Source of the DNA: Yponomeuta sedellus
Lineage: Eukaryota; Arthropoda; Insecta; Lepidoptera; Yponomeutidae
Length of the DNA stretch: 64,000 nucleotides
Direction of reading: 5' to 3'
Assembly: GCA_934045075.1 (NCBI GenBank)
Contig: OW203732.1
Location: forward strand, 17,019,889-17,083,888
Shown piece by piece: positions 44,901-55,720 of this stretch. The position numbers and the translations under genes were made by a program. How positions within the stretch are numbered: the first letter of the stretch is position 1; every line of letters begins with the position of its first letter. The notes beneath the pieces are model-generated. The model made no database searches. It saw only the letters and a program-made list of their open reading frames with translations, and was not told the DNA's origin.

Positions 44901-47900
44901 TTTCTAAATGGTACAGATAGACTCTATCTGTACCGTATAAAAAATACGAAAGTCGAACATGTTTTTATTCTAACTTCATTCGATTGTTTTGTATTTTGTA
45001 TTGCTAATGCTACTTTTCTTATTTGAATTAGTTGTTACGAGATGATTGATACGAGACCATTATAGCTGAGTTGTTTTTCTTTCACATTATGTTACTACAA
45101 TTTATAGTTCATAGGGAAGTAGCGTCAGCATAAGAAAACGAAATAATACCACAGAGAAAAAATTAACCCAAAAAATTCAAAGTTACATTTAATAAAACAA
45201 AATAACTGTAAAAAATGGCATAATCTTTTTCGAAAACTCTTTAAATAGACCTTGCAAACATATTAAGAAACAAGGTACCCAATAATACCTCATCTGCCCT
45301 TTTTCTCAAAACTCAGTCTGAGGAGAGTTACATAGGTAAAAAAGTTGTAGAATATGTATAATATCCGGCCCAAAACTGTGCTTTGGAACCCCGTACAAAC
45401 ATTTTTTTCTTTCAATGGAATTTAGGAAATAAGACAATAATACAGTAATCTTCATAATATTGCTTAAAGCGCTACTTACCCCGGCAGTTGATGTCTCAGC
45501 AGCTCCCCGGGCAAGCGCTGCAGCAGCTTAACAAGGGCTAAAGCAATAGGAACGCGCAGCATATCTTCCTCTTGCCGCTCCAAACCAGTGCGTCGTCGGT
45601 TTAGCTTGTGAGACTCTTCATGATCGGTCATCTTTCCGATCGCGCTGAAATATTACAAAAAACATACTAAATTACAAAAAACACCGGCCAAGAGCAAACC
45701 GGACTCTCGCATCGCGGGTTCCGTACAAATTTGTAAGCAGGTACATTTTAAAGAACCTATAAACGTCTCGCTGCAGGGCACCAGGTTTCTCTAAGAGAGA
45801 GAGTTAACACGCGTGATCATCGCGAATTGTTAATTTCAAGCGCTGAGATGAACAACTCAGGCACTCAGTTTTCCTCACGATATTTTCCTTCTAATGAACG
45901 CAATAGCGCAAGGTTGTGCCATCATCATCATCATCATCACAAAGTATATAACTTAGATAAAAGTCATAAGGTATGTACTTACACTTTATAAATGGTTTAG
46001 GAAAGGTAACCTACTTACCCACCCTAATTCCCGACGTTACTGACAAATCATTGCGATTAGACACATTTAATATATAACTAGGAACAGGTTTAGTATAATT
46101 ATGTTAAGTGTATAACTTACCGATTCAGTTGCGGCAGTAGACCAGCGGACAATGACTTGACAATTCTCTTCGCAACCGAAGGAGAAACGTGCGTGACTCT
46201 CTGAAAGGCTGGTATATTTAATTCTTCTTTAGGAATCTGTTCGTCTTTTTCGACTTCTTCATCGGCTGTTTTGAGTTCTGTGTCTAACTCTAGGGTAGCC
46301 GTTGGTTCTTCTGGTGTTTCTTGAGCTTCCTCTTCTTCTTCCGGGTTCAATTCTTCTTTGTCTTCTAATTCTGGAGCTATTTCTACTTTGCCGTCTTTAT
46401 TTACTCCTTTGTTACTTTTCTTTGCCTTTCCAAAGTGTATGTTAGTTAATAGTGCTTTGGGAAGCTCAATATTTTTGACCTTCGAGAAGTCGAAATGGAA
46501 CGAGTCTATGACACCGACTAAGATTCTTGTCAGTTGTTTTTGATGTTCGGAAGTGTGACGTATTTTGTTCAAATAGAGCTTCAGTATCACTTCGTAGTGG
46601 TACCACGGCAGCAGCCGGCAACAAGTGGAAATTACCTCTATGCACGCGTCAATCAGAGTGTTCTTATCAGAGTATTTATCATCACAAATGTACATCGTCG
46701 CTAGTGGTAAAATGATATTAGTCAACGTCCGAGGTGCGGGACACTTCTCAACCTTTTTGGCGACTTTGCAGAACTTCAATAGGGCTCTTACACGCCTGTG
46801 CATCTGCAAATGGCACATGTTCTCGAAGAAATCAACTTCGACGTCTTCTTTATTAGACAAGGCAGCTAAATCTGTCAATACGACATCAGCGTCTGGGCAT
46901 TCTCGTGCCAGTTCACCTAGGAGAGATATGCATTCGTTCCTTAACACCTCATTCTTGGCATCTCTTATCCCGTTGGATATTAGGGACAATACTGTGTCAC
47001 GAACAAGGAACTGGCCATCAGTCGACGATCTGTACTTCATGAGAAGTTTCGGAAGGATTTTCTTGAGGCAGAGTCCTGCACTATCACGCAATCCAATGTC
47101 CTTTTCCGTTTTGATGAAATAGAAGCAATTATTTACAATCAAGATAGCCAGGTCAACGTCAATTGCATTGTCTTCTGACAGTTTGTAAATGAGCTTGTAA
47201 GCGTCAAGTCTTCGATCAAAATCTGGTTGGTCTATCCATCTTTTGTTAAAGGCATTCATTTCTGTCATCACTTCAGATAATCGAGACAAAACTTCTTTAT
47301 TTTGAGTAGCATTTGCAGCAATCGATTTCAGCAATTTCAGCAAAAGTTTTCTGACTTCGACCAGTGCTACCTTGTTGAATAGCACAGCAATGTTTTTTAT
47401 ATATGTTTGTGGTGTAGTGCTATGTCCCAGTAAATTGATGATTGTATTCACAGCGTGTTCCATGTTTTCCTCGGCCATATTCATGCAGACCTTGTTCACC
47501 AAAATAGGGAGCAGTAACTTCAGAAGCTCATCGCACAATTCTGGTGTATCTACCAACTCTGTGACCCTAGAAAGTATGAGAAGATCTCTTTTATTCACTG
47601 AGTTGGTCTTTGCTGAGTTGGCTATACGCCTCTTCATAACTTCGAGGATATTTGGAATGTGCGGTATCAGGATTTTACTTCCGAAATTCAATAGTTTCTC
47701 AGCCTCACTTGGTTTTTTTACACCTTCAACGACTAGAGAATTAAAACTCTCGATTGCTGGTACTTTTTCGTCATCTTCGTCTATAGTGAGAGTGAGTAAT
47801 TTTTCTACCATGTCTAGAATTACATTAACCACGCCTGGAGTGGTCTTTTGAGCTAGCAAAAGACTAAAGACAGATTGCAACGGATTTAACGCCGGATCAT

Positions 47901-50900
47901 GTTCCGGACATGTAATCAGTAATATATAGTATCTAGGATTCTGACACCACGTATTAAACAACTTTAGTAAAGCTGTCGGACTGTGGATCCCTTCAATGTG
48001 TAATTTGGAAGTTAGAGGCCAGATTAGAGTCTCGAATATGATATGCAGTTCATCTTGCTCCCAAGTGTATTTGTCAAACTGATCGAAAAGTTTCCTCAGC
48101 GTACTTAGTGCTATAACTCTGAGATTTTTTATGACTTTGATGTAGCCGATATGTACCTTATCTCCCTGAGATAAAACTGCGGATATTGTTGAAATAATTG
48201 CATAGAATATTTTGAAGAAGTCCGGTAACAAATCTTCCTTTATGTAACCTCCGAAATACTCCCTTACCACATCGAAAAGGTTAAGAATACTGTGTAATTT
48301 TCCTGGAGCTGTTATCGACTTCAGATCCAATTGATTCAATATTGTTTCGTAGATTTCCTTTGGCGTCATTTTCATGTAATCTTTCACGTATGTGAAAGCC
48401 ATTTCAATAAACATTTTCAATTCCCGTTCGTTGCATCCTGCCAAATATCTCATGACTAAGGATCTCCTTGCTTGACCACCGCCTTTTTTATCTGCAGCCA
48501 GTTTTGTGGTCATTTTCCCATAAAGGATTCTTAATATTATTGGTACTACGTGTTCTCTGTCTTCCTGCTGTATGCTCTGAGCCTCTTCAGTTATTTTGAA
48601 TAACGTCAGTTCATCTTTGAACTTCTTCTCATCCACTAAATTGATCAAGTTATTTTTGTAAGCTGTCACGGACTTATTTTTGTAGTTCAGAACACAATCT
48701 AAGGCGTATTTCTGGAGACCAGGGTTTTTATGCTTTAAGAATTCCATATAGAGCTCCCAAAACACTGGCTCCTTGTGTAGCGCTCTCGGATTCTTGAACT
48801 GCGACAAGACTTGCATTACATTTATCAGAGTTTTAAAAATAATCTTCCCTGAAACTGTGTCTTTCGTTTCGTCTAATTCCTCTGTAATTTCCACTTTTTC
48901 GTTTTCTGTTTCTTTGTCGTCTTCCACCTCCAATTTACTGTGAATTTCTACGTCTATTTTCAGCGCGTTGGCTTTGTCATTCCTTCTGTATTCTTCTTCA
49001 ATGAAATTTAAGAACAGAACCACTACATCTCTGTTCCTAGCTTCGCAAGCTTGAATGCAGTTTGTCATAACTTTCAGTATTAAATTCCTGTAGTTGTACA
49101 AGTCTGGTCTCTCCGTAATATTATTGTATGTCGCGTACAAGTCATTGAAACAGTCATAGCTGGTCTCAACTTCTTCGCTAAACTGAAACTGCTTCAAATC
49201 GCCCTTCGCATTCGTGAATGAGCATTCTAAAGCTCTATGAAAAACTGGCCAGAATTCGTCAATAGGGAGCATGTTTCCATAACTAGCTATTAGTTCAATC
49301 ACTGGTTCCCACAGTAACTTAAAATTCATATACAACATCCCATGCATATAATTCAAGGCAAATAGGGTAAAATTTGTCTCTTTCAACAAAGTGTACTGAG
49401 TTGTATTGAATGCCATTTTTTGCAGTGTACTAAGTTGAGCTCTGTATTCTTGTATGGACGGCTTGGTTGACTCCACAGAGTAACAGAGGGAGAACACTGA
49501 TAGTGTCTCAGTGCTGCCACCTATCTGAACCGTTTTCTTCATCTCTTCGACGTTTTCGAAAAGCTTGTAAATGTGAGTTGTGAGAAGTCGTACCTGAAAT
49601 AGGACAATTTATTGAAAATAAACTATTGGGGTTGAAATAAATATTTTGCTAACAATAAATTATTGTCACAATGGTTCAATTAACGTCTATTTTTCATCGC
49701 TGTTCTAACGACTTTTCTACTTTCTAGACAGAGTCTTCTTCATGCGGCGAAAGGTTTCGGACGACATGGATACAGAAAATCTCTTAATACTAAGTCAACA
49801 TTTTGTTCAAGGTTAAATATGAAGTTCAACCGTTATAAAAAAATGTGTTGTTCACTCACCGCATGAAAAGGTGACGAAACATTCTCCTTCAAATACGAAT
49901 CGACGAGCGACAAAAACGCAAAGGTCAAGCCGTGCTCATGTTCGTACGCCGTCAGATACAAATCCAGTATATGCAGAGCCGCCAGATAATTCGGGTCGGC
50001 AGCGCAAGGTAACAAAACTAGCAGCATAGTGTCAATGTTGCAAATGTCATTCACACGTTTGCAACTGGATATGTGTATGGCACATTCGATTGCATTTCCA
50101 AGTACAAAAAGTACCTTTCTAGCACATCTAGAGATCGCTGTGGTGTCCGAGTGAAATTTACTGTCAGATTTCTGACATTCTATGTTGTAGTTGGATAGGA
50201 CATTCAATAGTTTGGCGACCAGTTGGTTGAGCAAGTTCATGCAATGATCGACATTGATTTTCTCTATATGTGGGAGCACTATTAAGAAGTTCAACAGCTT
50301 TATCGGGTCATCTATCACACCGTCTAGATCTTCTTTTACTACTGTTTCTAAACGCTCCAAAAATAAAGGCAAAGCCTTACCGAAGTCGATCGGGTACTTC
50401 ACCCATTCAAATAGATTGATGCCGTTTATCGACAGAGGCGATTTCCGCAGACATATTTTTGTCAACGTGTACATAGCTTCATTATCAAAGTCCGATTGAA
50501 CGACGAAGTTTAAAAAGGGTGGTAGGATATGCATGTCAAACTGGGAGTAGTCAATAACGTTGTGAACAAAGTTGATCAAGATATTTGGAAATGGCAAAGG
50601 CAAGAGCACTTTCACAATGATCCCTGCATGTTCTTGTGACAGATTTATGTTTGGCGATAGAAGTAGTAAGGCGCCAATTTGAGCGCACACAGCTAGGATG
50701 CTCTCTTTTGTTTGCTCACAAATAACCTTAACTAGCAGCAAAACAAACCGTGGAGGATTTGTCAAGTATTTACCCTTTTGGTGCTCAACCACCTGGCCAG
50801 CTAATCTGAGGATGTATTCCAAGCCATTGTTTCCTTCATCATCTTCAGAAAGTATTTCCTCAGTATATTTCACAATACTGTTCCAAAATACTGTGTATTC

Positions 50901-53294
50901 CTTATGAGATATGGTCTGTAAACTGTCTTCCAGTGCTTGCGTAAGGACTTTAAACAAGATTTCTTGTTGCTCCTTGTTTTCCTTCAAATGCTGTAGTAGA
51001 AGAGGCATAAATGTTTCAATGCAGCTGTGGAATTTACCCGGTACTCCCCTGAGAATCTCGAAGATTAAATGGCCACATCCTACTACAGCCTGGAAAAGAA
51101 GAAACATTAAAAATGTACATAGGCCTGATGACACAATACTAACATGAGGGCAACACTGGATAGTAAAAGCTCAGCATAAGGAACCCAATGGTTTGCAATG
51201 GGTGCCATTGGTATGGATGGCGTAATGGGGAAAAGGCTTATACCAATCATTGGCATAGGTGGGCATGTTGATGAAGAGTTCCAAAATTGGCAAATAATAT
51301 GTTTGGATTCATGTTCATTTACTAATACTATTATCATTTTAAACATAAAACATGCATATTTAAGCATGCCGATGATTCAAATGTACACATAGAAACTTTG
51401 GCATTTTACAGTACATGCAACTGCACTAGAAATAAAAACTATAATACTCACATCTTCGTGGCCCTGCAAGTAGTTCAGAACCAACTGTAGAAACTTTTTC
51501 TTATCCCTTATGTCTCTAGCCACAAAGGCGAAACTTTCCGCTGCAAAGTTATTTATGTACTGAGGCTGGCTCTCTGTCAATAGCGGGATGATTCTCTTGA
51601 GGACTTCTGCAATGTCTTTCTTGAGGAATGGTTTGAGTATCTTGAACAGGAATGCGAGGCAAACAAGAGTCCACTCAAGCCTCTCTGCATCTTTTGTTAT
51701 GAGGAGCTTTATCAGTATGTCAAGGAACTTTGGAAAGTGTGGGTAGAAGTCATTGCGCAAATCCTTTGCGAGGGATACGAGGATTCTGGAAGAATACAAG
51801 GTGAATTGTGAGACAAGTATCAAGACACCATAATTTGACAAACCATAAAGTATGATTACTTGTATATTTTTATCCCGCAATATTGTTTTGCCATATTAAA
51901 TAGCTTAAGACCTACTAAATATATAGAAAACAATCATAAAAATCAAAAAGAAGGTGTTACGGACAAGTTAGATGACATGAGATTTTTATATATGAGATGA
52001 AGTTGATAGTATACATGATTTTAAAAATATTTTTAATCCTTAAAGTCATTCAAATATGGGGCGACTGAGTAAAGCAAAGGGTATGAAAGGAAAAGAAGCA
52101 TGTAGATTATTGTGGCAAAAGGGCTGCACTTGGCAGCACCATAGCAGTTGCAGTTTTTTCCGCCAAATTACTAAGAATAAAAAATAAAGAAAAAAAAAAT
52201 CAAATTTAATATTACATAGTTATAGGATGTTACTTATATTTTTTTCTATCTTTTCCTTGCACACCATTTATTACACTTCATCCTGGAACTGTGTAATCAA
52301 AAATAAATAAAGAATGTTCGACAACCAAAGAACACCAACAAAATACATATAAAATATATTGTTTAAAAAATTAAACATGTTTTTCTGATTTTACGTAAGA
52401 CTAGCTGAGCCAGCGAACTTTGTACCGCCTAACAGTCAATTAGTTTTTTTTTATTTTTCTCTCCGTAAGAACCATCGTACGAGGATTGATGTTACGGAGA
52501 GAAAAATAAAAAAAAGGAATATTCTAAAAAAAGAATTAGTGTAATCGGTTCAGCTGCTCTCGAGATTTGCGCTTACCAACACATTCAGGGATTCATTTTT
52601 ATATTATAGATAGATGTCAAAGCCTGCTTTGAATATTGTATAAGCTGCACATCTGTTTCTTTGCTGCATTCTACTCCCTGCCTTCCCACTAATCTAGATT
52701 ACAATGTACAATGTAATGTTCAACAAATGAATTATAACATTCTTTTGAATATTTGATAAGATCAAGATTTTATTAACTTACTCCAACAGAGGTTGCAGAC
52801 ACAATGGATCTTCCAACTGTAGATACTTCTGCAATGTCTCCAGCACATAATCCTTTCTGTGTACCAACTGTGGCACTGTCACAACTCCGTGAACTTCTCG
52901 CCGGAACTTTTTGAAATTATCCGTGAGGTTTAGAACATGCCATTTGCGTAGGGCTATATGGAAGTGGGTCTCGTTGTCTTCCGGCAGCTCCGTGTTGACA
53001 TGCTCAATGTTATACAGCGCTGCATGGCGTATATCTATCGAGTTTATACGCTCGGCGAATGGAACAAACTGTTGGATTAATGGTAGTTTAATTCCAGGTC
53101 TGAGGTATTTCAGGGGTGGGCAAAGGACACTAAGCGCACGAAAGTATTTTGCAGTAGTAATTGATGTATTCTTTTTGTCGAATTCGAGGAAAAAGTTGTT
53201 GATATTAATAACCTAAGTTTTACTTTAATGTTTCCTAATGTACACTTACCCGGAAGGTGTTGGTGGTTTTATGCTTTACAGGTTTGATTTTCAT
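32935..53294 (-). CDS. UTP20: U3 snoRNP / SSU-processome protein UTP20
   Basis: A complete 14-exon gene, every junction GT-AG and in phase: 53250-53294, 52782-53068, 51452-51785, 49860-51089, 46121-49593, 45480-45644, 43391-44438, 42433-42659, 41049-41214, 39614-39796, 38498-39043, 37572-37760, 36756-37016, 32935-33114. The spliced product is 2777 residues, close to human UTP20 (about 2785). UTP20 (DRIM) is a giant alpha-solenoid of HEAT-type repeats in the nucleolar small-subunit processome, needed for 18S rRNA processing. Diagnostic stretches: N terminus MKIKPVKHKTTNTFR, then FVPFAERINSIDI; DFYPHFPKF and NNFAAESFAF (about residues 115-195); LYINFS-like LYMNFKLLWEPVIELI; ILRILYGKM; DFFENMCHLQMHRRVRAL; and a Lys/Arg-rich C terminus (about 2720-2777) expected to be nucleolar. 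An acidic Glu-rich linker occupies about 1720-1770, before the end of exon 5. The start ATG has A at -3. Intron 13 carries degenerate copies of exon 13. Confidence 0.95.
33495..33605 (-). repeat. 5S-derived SINE tail in UTP20 intron 13
   Basis: Reverse complement of the tail, 'tatccccactgctggggccc' through 'gatggaggattgtaa', with small deletions. Confidence 0.6.
33606..34560. other. UTP20 intron 13, unassigned part
   Basis: AT-rich with no supported exon or repeat. A 20-bp direct duplication ('atgtctagaactttacaca') lies at about 33685-33725. Confidence 0.4.
34561..34690. repeat. Inverted pair of tRNA-headed SINE ends
   Basis: Left arm about 34566-34615 and right arm about 34634-34690 are near-perfect reverse complements of each other; both contain the B-box region ('cgggactcgaacccgcgacc' and its complement). 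The same sequence occurs singly at 6023-6120. The centre ('aagagcgctggcacggttag') looks like the remaining part of one tRNA-like head, so this is a head-to-head or foldback SINE. Confidence 0.7.
35120..35335 (+). pseudogene. LINE C-terminal fragment
   Basis: Translation gives GRPASRWSDDLSKVAGKQWM.LARDRAGWRGNEEAYT, the conserved C-terminal end of insect non-LTR retrotransposon polyproteins. It is followed by typical 3' sequence ending in 'gggctgctgatgatgatt' (about 35450-35490). No reverse transcriptase or endonuclease motifs remain. Confidence 0.75.
36205..36275 (+). repeat. 3' end of a (TTTCA)-tailed retroelement
   Basis: 'ttaagccgcagtttctgcgc' then 'tttgaataaaaccttttcat' then three TTTCA-like units. 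The same end on the minus strand at 54691-54765 is attached to the giant AAATG array. Confidence 0.7.
36330..36508 (-). pseudogene. Degenerate duplicate of UTP20 exon 13 (distal copy)
   Basis: Minus-strand translation resembles exon 13 (LFVATLVRELSAGDTAA...GRLGKKLRRRLGAEYGRLA), but part of the middle is deleted and a stop follows. The donor region has decayed. It lies in intron 13 and cannot serve as a coding exon. Confidence 0.75.
36539..36734 (-). pseudogene. Degenerate duplicate of UTP20 exon 13 (proximal copy)
   Basis: Matches the 3' two thirds of exon 13 (LFVATLVHQLFIADAAAPASLV...GSLGKKLHRRLGGEY..LAAEA..RLNRKRSERKK), including an intact donor (AAG|gttagt) at 36538. It has two in-frame stops (TGA and TAG) and one codon fewer. 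The acceptor and first ~23 codons of exon 13 are not duplicated. Period to the true exon is 217 bp. Confidence 0.85.
37420..37560. repeat. Dispersed repeat fragment ('ctcgagatttgc' family)
   Basis: Partial copy of the repeat at 6664-6865, in the same orientation, lacking its first ~40 bp. It ends 12 bp from UTP20 exon 12. Confidence 0.6.
37800..38497. other. UTP20 intron 11 repeats
   Basis: Positions 37870-37975 match the repeat block at 16395-16560 in opposite orientation ('ccagcgagctagtaggcgta'). Positions 38265-38300 are a CA-rich microsatellite. Positions 38330-38400 match the 'gggtgaagggatctc' repeat seen at 7800-7870. No exon supported. Confidence 0.45.
39419..39472. repeat. 27-bp tandem duplication
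   Basis: The unit beginning 'ggaagtacggcactgcaaag' is repeated twice, perfectly, in UTP20 intron 10. Confidence 0.75.
40000..40350. mobile_element. MITE copy interrupted by a SINE
   Basis: Outer parts ('ggatagaatcggatatattc', 'agagcccgaggtatattcta') match the element at 41903-42125. The middle is replaced by the SINE insertion at 40161-40308. Confidence 0.65.
40161..40308 (+). mobile_element. 5'-truncated SINE insertion with 11-bp target duplication
   Basis: Tail sequence of the 5S-derived SINE ('accaacccggacttggcccc' to 'gttgatatcg') is bracketed by the direct repeat AAGCCTACTCT at 40150-40160 and 40309-40319. 5' truncation with a target duplication is the signature of target-primed reverse transcription. 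The insert carries a private ~45-bp duplication around 'cgatcatcgataaaatatta'. Confidence 0.8.
41220..41749. repeat. Repeat cluster in UTP20 intron 8
   Basis: Positions 41228-41330 carry the 'agatagatagaatattcttt' tail family (as at 715-780 and 60345-60430). Positions 41490-41735 carry SINE body fragments ('gggtgaagggaccactcaga', 'cctcacgatgttttccttca'). Confidence 0.5.
41750..42162. mobile_element. MITE with 28-bp inverted ends, carrying a second MITE
   Basis: Left end 'ggccagtttctgaattgaga' and right end 'tctcaattcagaaaccggcc' are inverted copies of about 28 bp. A solitary relative lies at 62030-62165. The interior is split by the element at 41903-42125. Confidence 0.65.
41903..42125. mobile_element. 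223-bp MITE with TA duplication, nested
   Basis: Inverted ends 'cagtctgttag' and 'taacagactg' are flanked by TA at 41901-41902 and 42126-42127, consistent with a Tc1/mariner-type non-autonomous element. It lies inside the MITE at 41750-42162 and is therefore younger than it. A second copy is at 40000-40350. Confidence 0.7.
42206..42400 (+). repeat. tRNA-headed SINE in UTP20 intron 8
   Basis: Plus-strand member of the family at 13700-13922 and 63460-63700: 'aaccgaaggtctcgggttgt', then 'gtctcgggtcttggatgtta', ending 'tagggctaacgaaatc' and an ATTT-rich tail. Confidence 0.65.
43293..43353. repeat. 28-bp hairpin in UTP20 intron 7
   Basis: Arms 43293-43320 and 43326-43353 pair with a single mismatch around a 5-nt loop (ataac). 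The hairpin ends 38 bp from the exon 7 donor. Origin unknown. Confidence 0.75.
44461..45479. other. UTP20 intron 6 with hairpins
   Basis: Positions 44690-44765 match the repeat motif at 6604-6660. Positions 44825-44875 form a hairpin ('gtagtgtgataaagtg' with its complement, 5-nt loop) and 44908-44932 a smaller one ('ggtacagatag'). The rest is AT-rich and unassigned. Confidence 0.55.
51786..52398. other. UTP20 intron 2, unassigned part
   Basis: AT-rich intron sequence with no recognised repeat or exon. Confidence 0.4.
52399..52618. repeat. Dispersed repeat with internal hairpin
   Basis: Copy of the 'agctgacccagcgaacttcg' family (as at 6664-6865). It carries an extra inverted copy of 'ctctccgtaagaaccatcgt' near 52455-52510. 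Confidence 0.6.
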
Positions 53295-53810
53295 CTTGTT
53301 CTTTTCACTTCACTTATCGTATTATCCATTCATTTTTACAGAAAACGCAAAATAAATAAAAGAAATGTGCGGCTCGAATCGAAACTCACGTGTATTCAAT
53401 ATGTAGTCTGTGGAAAATGACTGTCACAGACTAAATAGATTCTAGGAAATGTCAACAAGTGACTATAGACTATAGTTTGAGCTCCACGACAGCCGTCACA
53501 CTGACAGGGCTAGGGTTGGGAAGATGTCTTCGAAACATGGTTGGTGGCATTAAGCCATGTCGCATCGAGAAAAACAACTTAGTCCCAGTTTGCAATATTT
53601 TTTATTTTGCGCAAAAGTCCACACGAGCAAGTGCAATAGCCATCCGCTCTATTAAAATTTTAATTTTAACGCTCTATTTTATATAAAAACCCAATTTTTC
53701 TTAGATTTTATGCCAAAGATGGTAACGAGGATTTAAACAAATTTAAATCTTTCAGGGACGCTTCCAAGTTTCTTAATGTGGGTAATTCTGCTCTTGAGTA
53801 ATATGCATAT
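53295..53810. other. UTP20 upstream region
   Basis: Holds the presumed UTP20 5' UTR and promoter. No TATA box, CpG-rich block or repeat is clear to me. Confidence 0.4.
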
Positions 53811-54690
53811 AAATGAAATGAAATGAAATGAAATGAAATGAAATGAAATGAAATGAAATGAAATGAAATGAAATGAAATGAAATGAAATGAAATGAAATG
53901 AAATGAAATGAAATGAAATGAAATGAAATGAAATGAAATGAAATGAAATGAAATGAAATGAAATGAAATGAAATGAAATGAAATGAAATGAAATGAAATG
54001 AAATGAAATGAAATGAAATGAAATGAAATGAAATGAAATGAAATGAAATGAAATGAAATGAAATGAAATGAAATGAAATGAAATGAAATGAAATGAAATG
54101 AAATGAAATGAAATGAAATGAAATGAAATGAAATGAAATGAAATGAAATGAAATGAAATGAAATGAAATGAAATGAAATGAAATGAAATGAAATGAAATG
54201 AAATGAAATGAAATGAAATGAAATGAAATGAAATGAAATGAAATGAAATGAAATGAAATGAAATGAAATGAAATGAAATGAAATGAAATGAAATGAAATG
54301 AAATGAAATGAAATGAAATGAAATGAAATGAAATGAAATGAAATGAAATGAAATGAAATGAAATGAAATGAAATGAAATGAAATGAAATGAAATGAAATG
54401 AAATGAAATGAAATGAAATGAAATGAAATGAAATGAAATGAAATGAAATGAAATGAAATGAAATGAAATGAAATGAAATGAAATGAAATGAAATGAAATG
54501 AAATGAAATGAAATGAAATGAAATGAAATGAAATGAAATGAAATGAAATGAAATGAAATGAAATGAAATGAAATGAAATGAAATGAAATGAAATGAAATG
54601 AAATGAAATGAAATGAAATGAAATGAAATGAAATGAAATGAAATGAAATGAAATGAAATGAAATGAAATGAAATGAAATGAAATGAAATG
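53811..54690. repeat. Perfect (AAATG)176 pentanucleotide array, 880 bp
   Basis: An uninterrupted run of AAATG units. At its high-coordinate end it joins 'aagtgaaaaggttttattca', the minus-strand 3' end of the (TTTCA)-tailed retroelement also at 36205-36275. It therefore grew from that element's short tandem tail. The minus-strand open frame (repeating FISFH) is a by-product and not a gene. Confidence 0.95.
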
Positions 54691-54765
54691 AAGTGAAAAG
54701 GTTTTATTCAAAGTAGCACAGAAACTGCGGCTTAATGAACGTTACAATTCAAACTATATATATGT
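54691..54765 (-). repeat. 3' end of the (TTTCA)-tailed retroelement
   Basis: Minus strand: 'taagccgcagtttctgtgct', then 'actttgaataaaacctttt', then directly the TTTCA array. Confidence 0.75.
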
Positions 54766-54793
54766 GGTTACACATTGCGGCGGGTCAAAATTA

Positions 54794-55036
54794 TCAACCT
54801 TTGTGACGGGAGAAGTTTTTTTCTCTTTTTTTATTTGGCGATGAATGTTTTTTAATCACTTCTTCTTCAGGCATCGCGCTTGATGACTCTCTGTATTTTT
54901 CTTTGCTAATACGAACCACCGTAAATCGTCCAGTACCAAGAGCATCCGCAATTCTGTCACACACAAGCTCTAATGGCAGAAGCGGACCGACGTTTTGGTT
55001 TTCACGCGTGAAATATTCGCCATTTTCCAAATATTT
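54794..55036 (-). pseudogene. N-terminal fragment of a transposase-like protein
   Basis: An open frame of about 80 codons without a usable ATG (it opens at TTG after two stops). The translation GPLLPLELVCDRIADALGTGRFTVVRISKEKYRESSS, then SPNKKRE, resembles the helix-turn-helix N terminus (GPLLPL...R.A.ALG.....TV.RI.KE...SP.KKR) I associate with insect DDE-transposon-derived proteins. No catalytic part follows. The family assignment is from recall and needs a search; it could instead be an exon of an unknown gene. Confidence 0.45.
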
Positions 55037-55589
55037 TTTCTACTAAATTGCTTATTTTTTTCGCAACTGTATTAAAAATAGTCGTTCAGTAGGTACACGT
55101 GCGGAACCGTCATTGCAACCAAAGAGTATATAACCACTACGTTTTATTGCAACTTGTTCCGACTGTCAACCTGTCAACCCTCGCCTTCGGCTGCGCCTCG
55201 GCTCGGGACCTCGGGTAGACATTTGTCGGAACTCTTTGCAATGAAAGCCTTTCCGCACTTGTAATGAAATATACTATTCTCTTTACTGTAGTCGTCTAAT
55301 TTGTGCTTTAGTCCGCAAGGTTACGTTGCCGGAATGAGTGTGTGTGCTTGTAAGAACTTTTTATTATTAGCATAAGCCCCGAGATAAAGCTATCTTTCCA
55401 TGAACAATCATTTTAATAAAATTTAAAGATAGATAGATGACCAATGAAGTTTTTGGTAAAACCAAAGAGTATGTAATCATAATCACGTAAAACTTCTTGC
55501 TATTTACGCGCGTAACCTATCTTTAAAAACGCTAGGGGTAAAACGATACAAAAATACTAATGTGGTACATCATTTTGATACAAATTATC

Positions 55590-55720
55590 GATTCTAGGGT
55601 TCCGTGCCATAAAAAGACAAGGGAACCCTTATAAGATTACTTTATTGTAAGCTCATCCGTCCGTCTATCAGTCGGTCCGTCCCTCTAGTCCATCTATCAG
55701 GATTCTTTATCTCAGCAACA
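55590..55720. repeat. Dispersed repeat ('gggttccgtgcc' family)
   Basis: 'ctagggttccgtgccataaa', 'gggaacccttataag' and a (cgtccgtc)-rich stretch. Related sequence is at 60000-60090 and 60500-60570. Confidence 0.55.

Noticed and set aside
53773..54711. 312-residue FISFH-repeat protein
   Set aside because: It is a translation of the AAATG microsatellite; a 5-bp unit gives a periodic open frame without stops.
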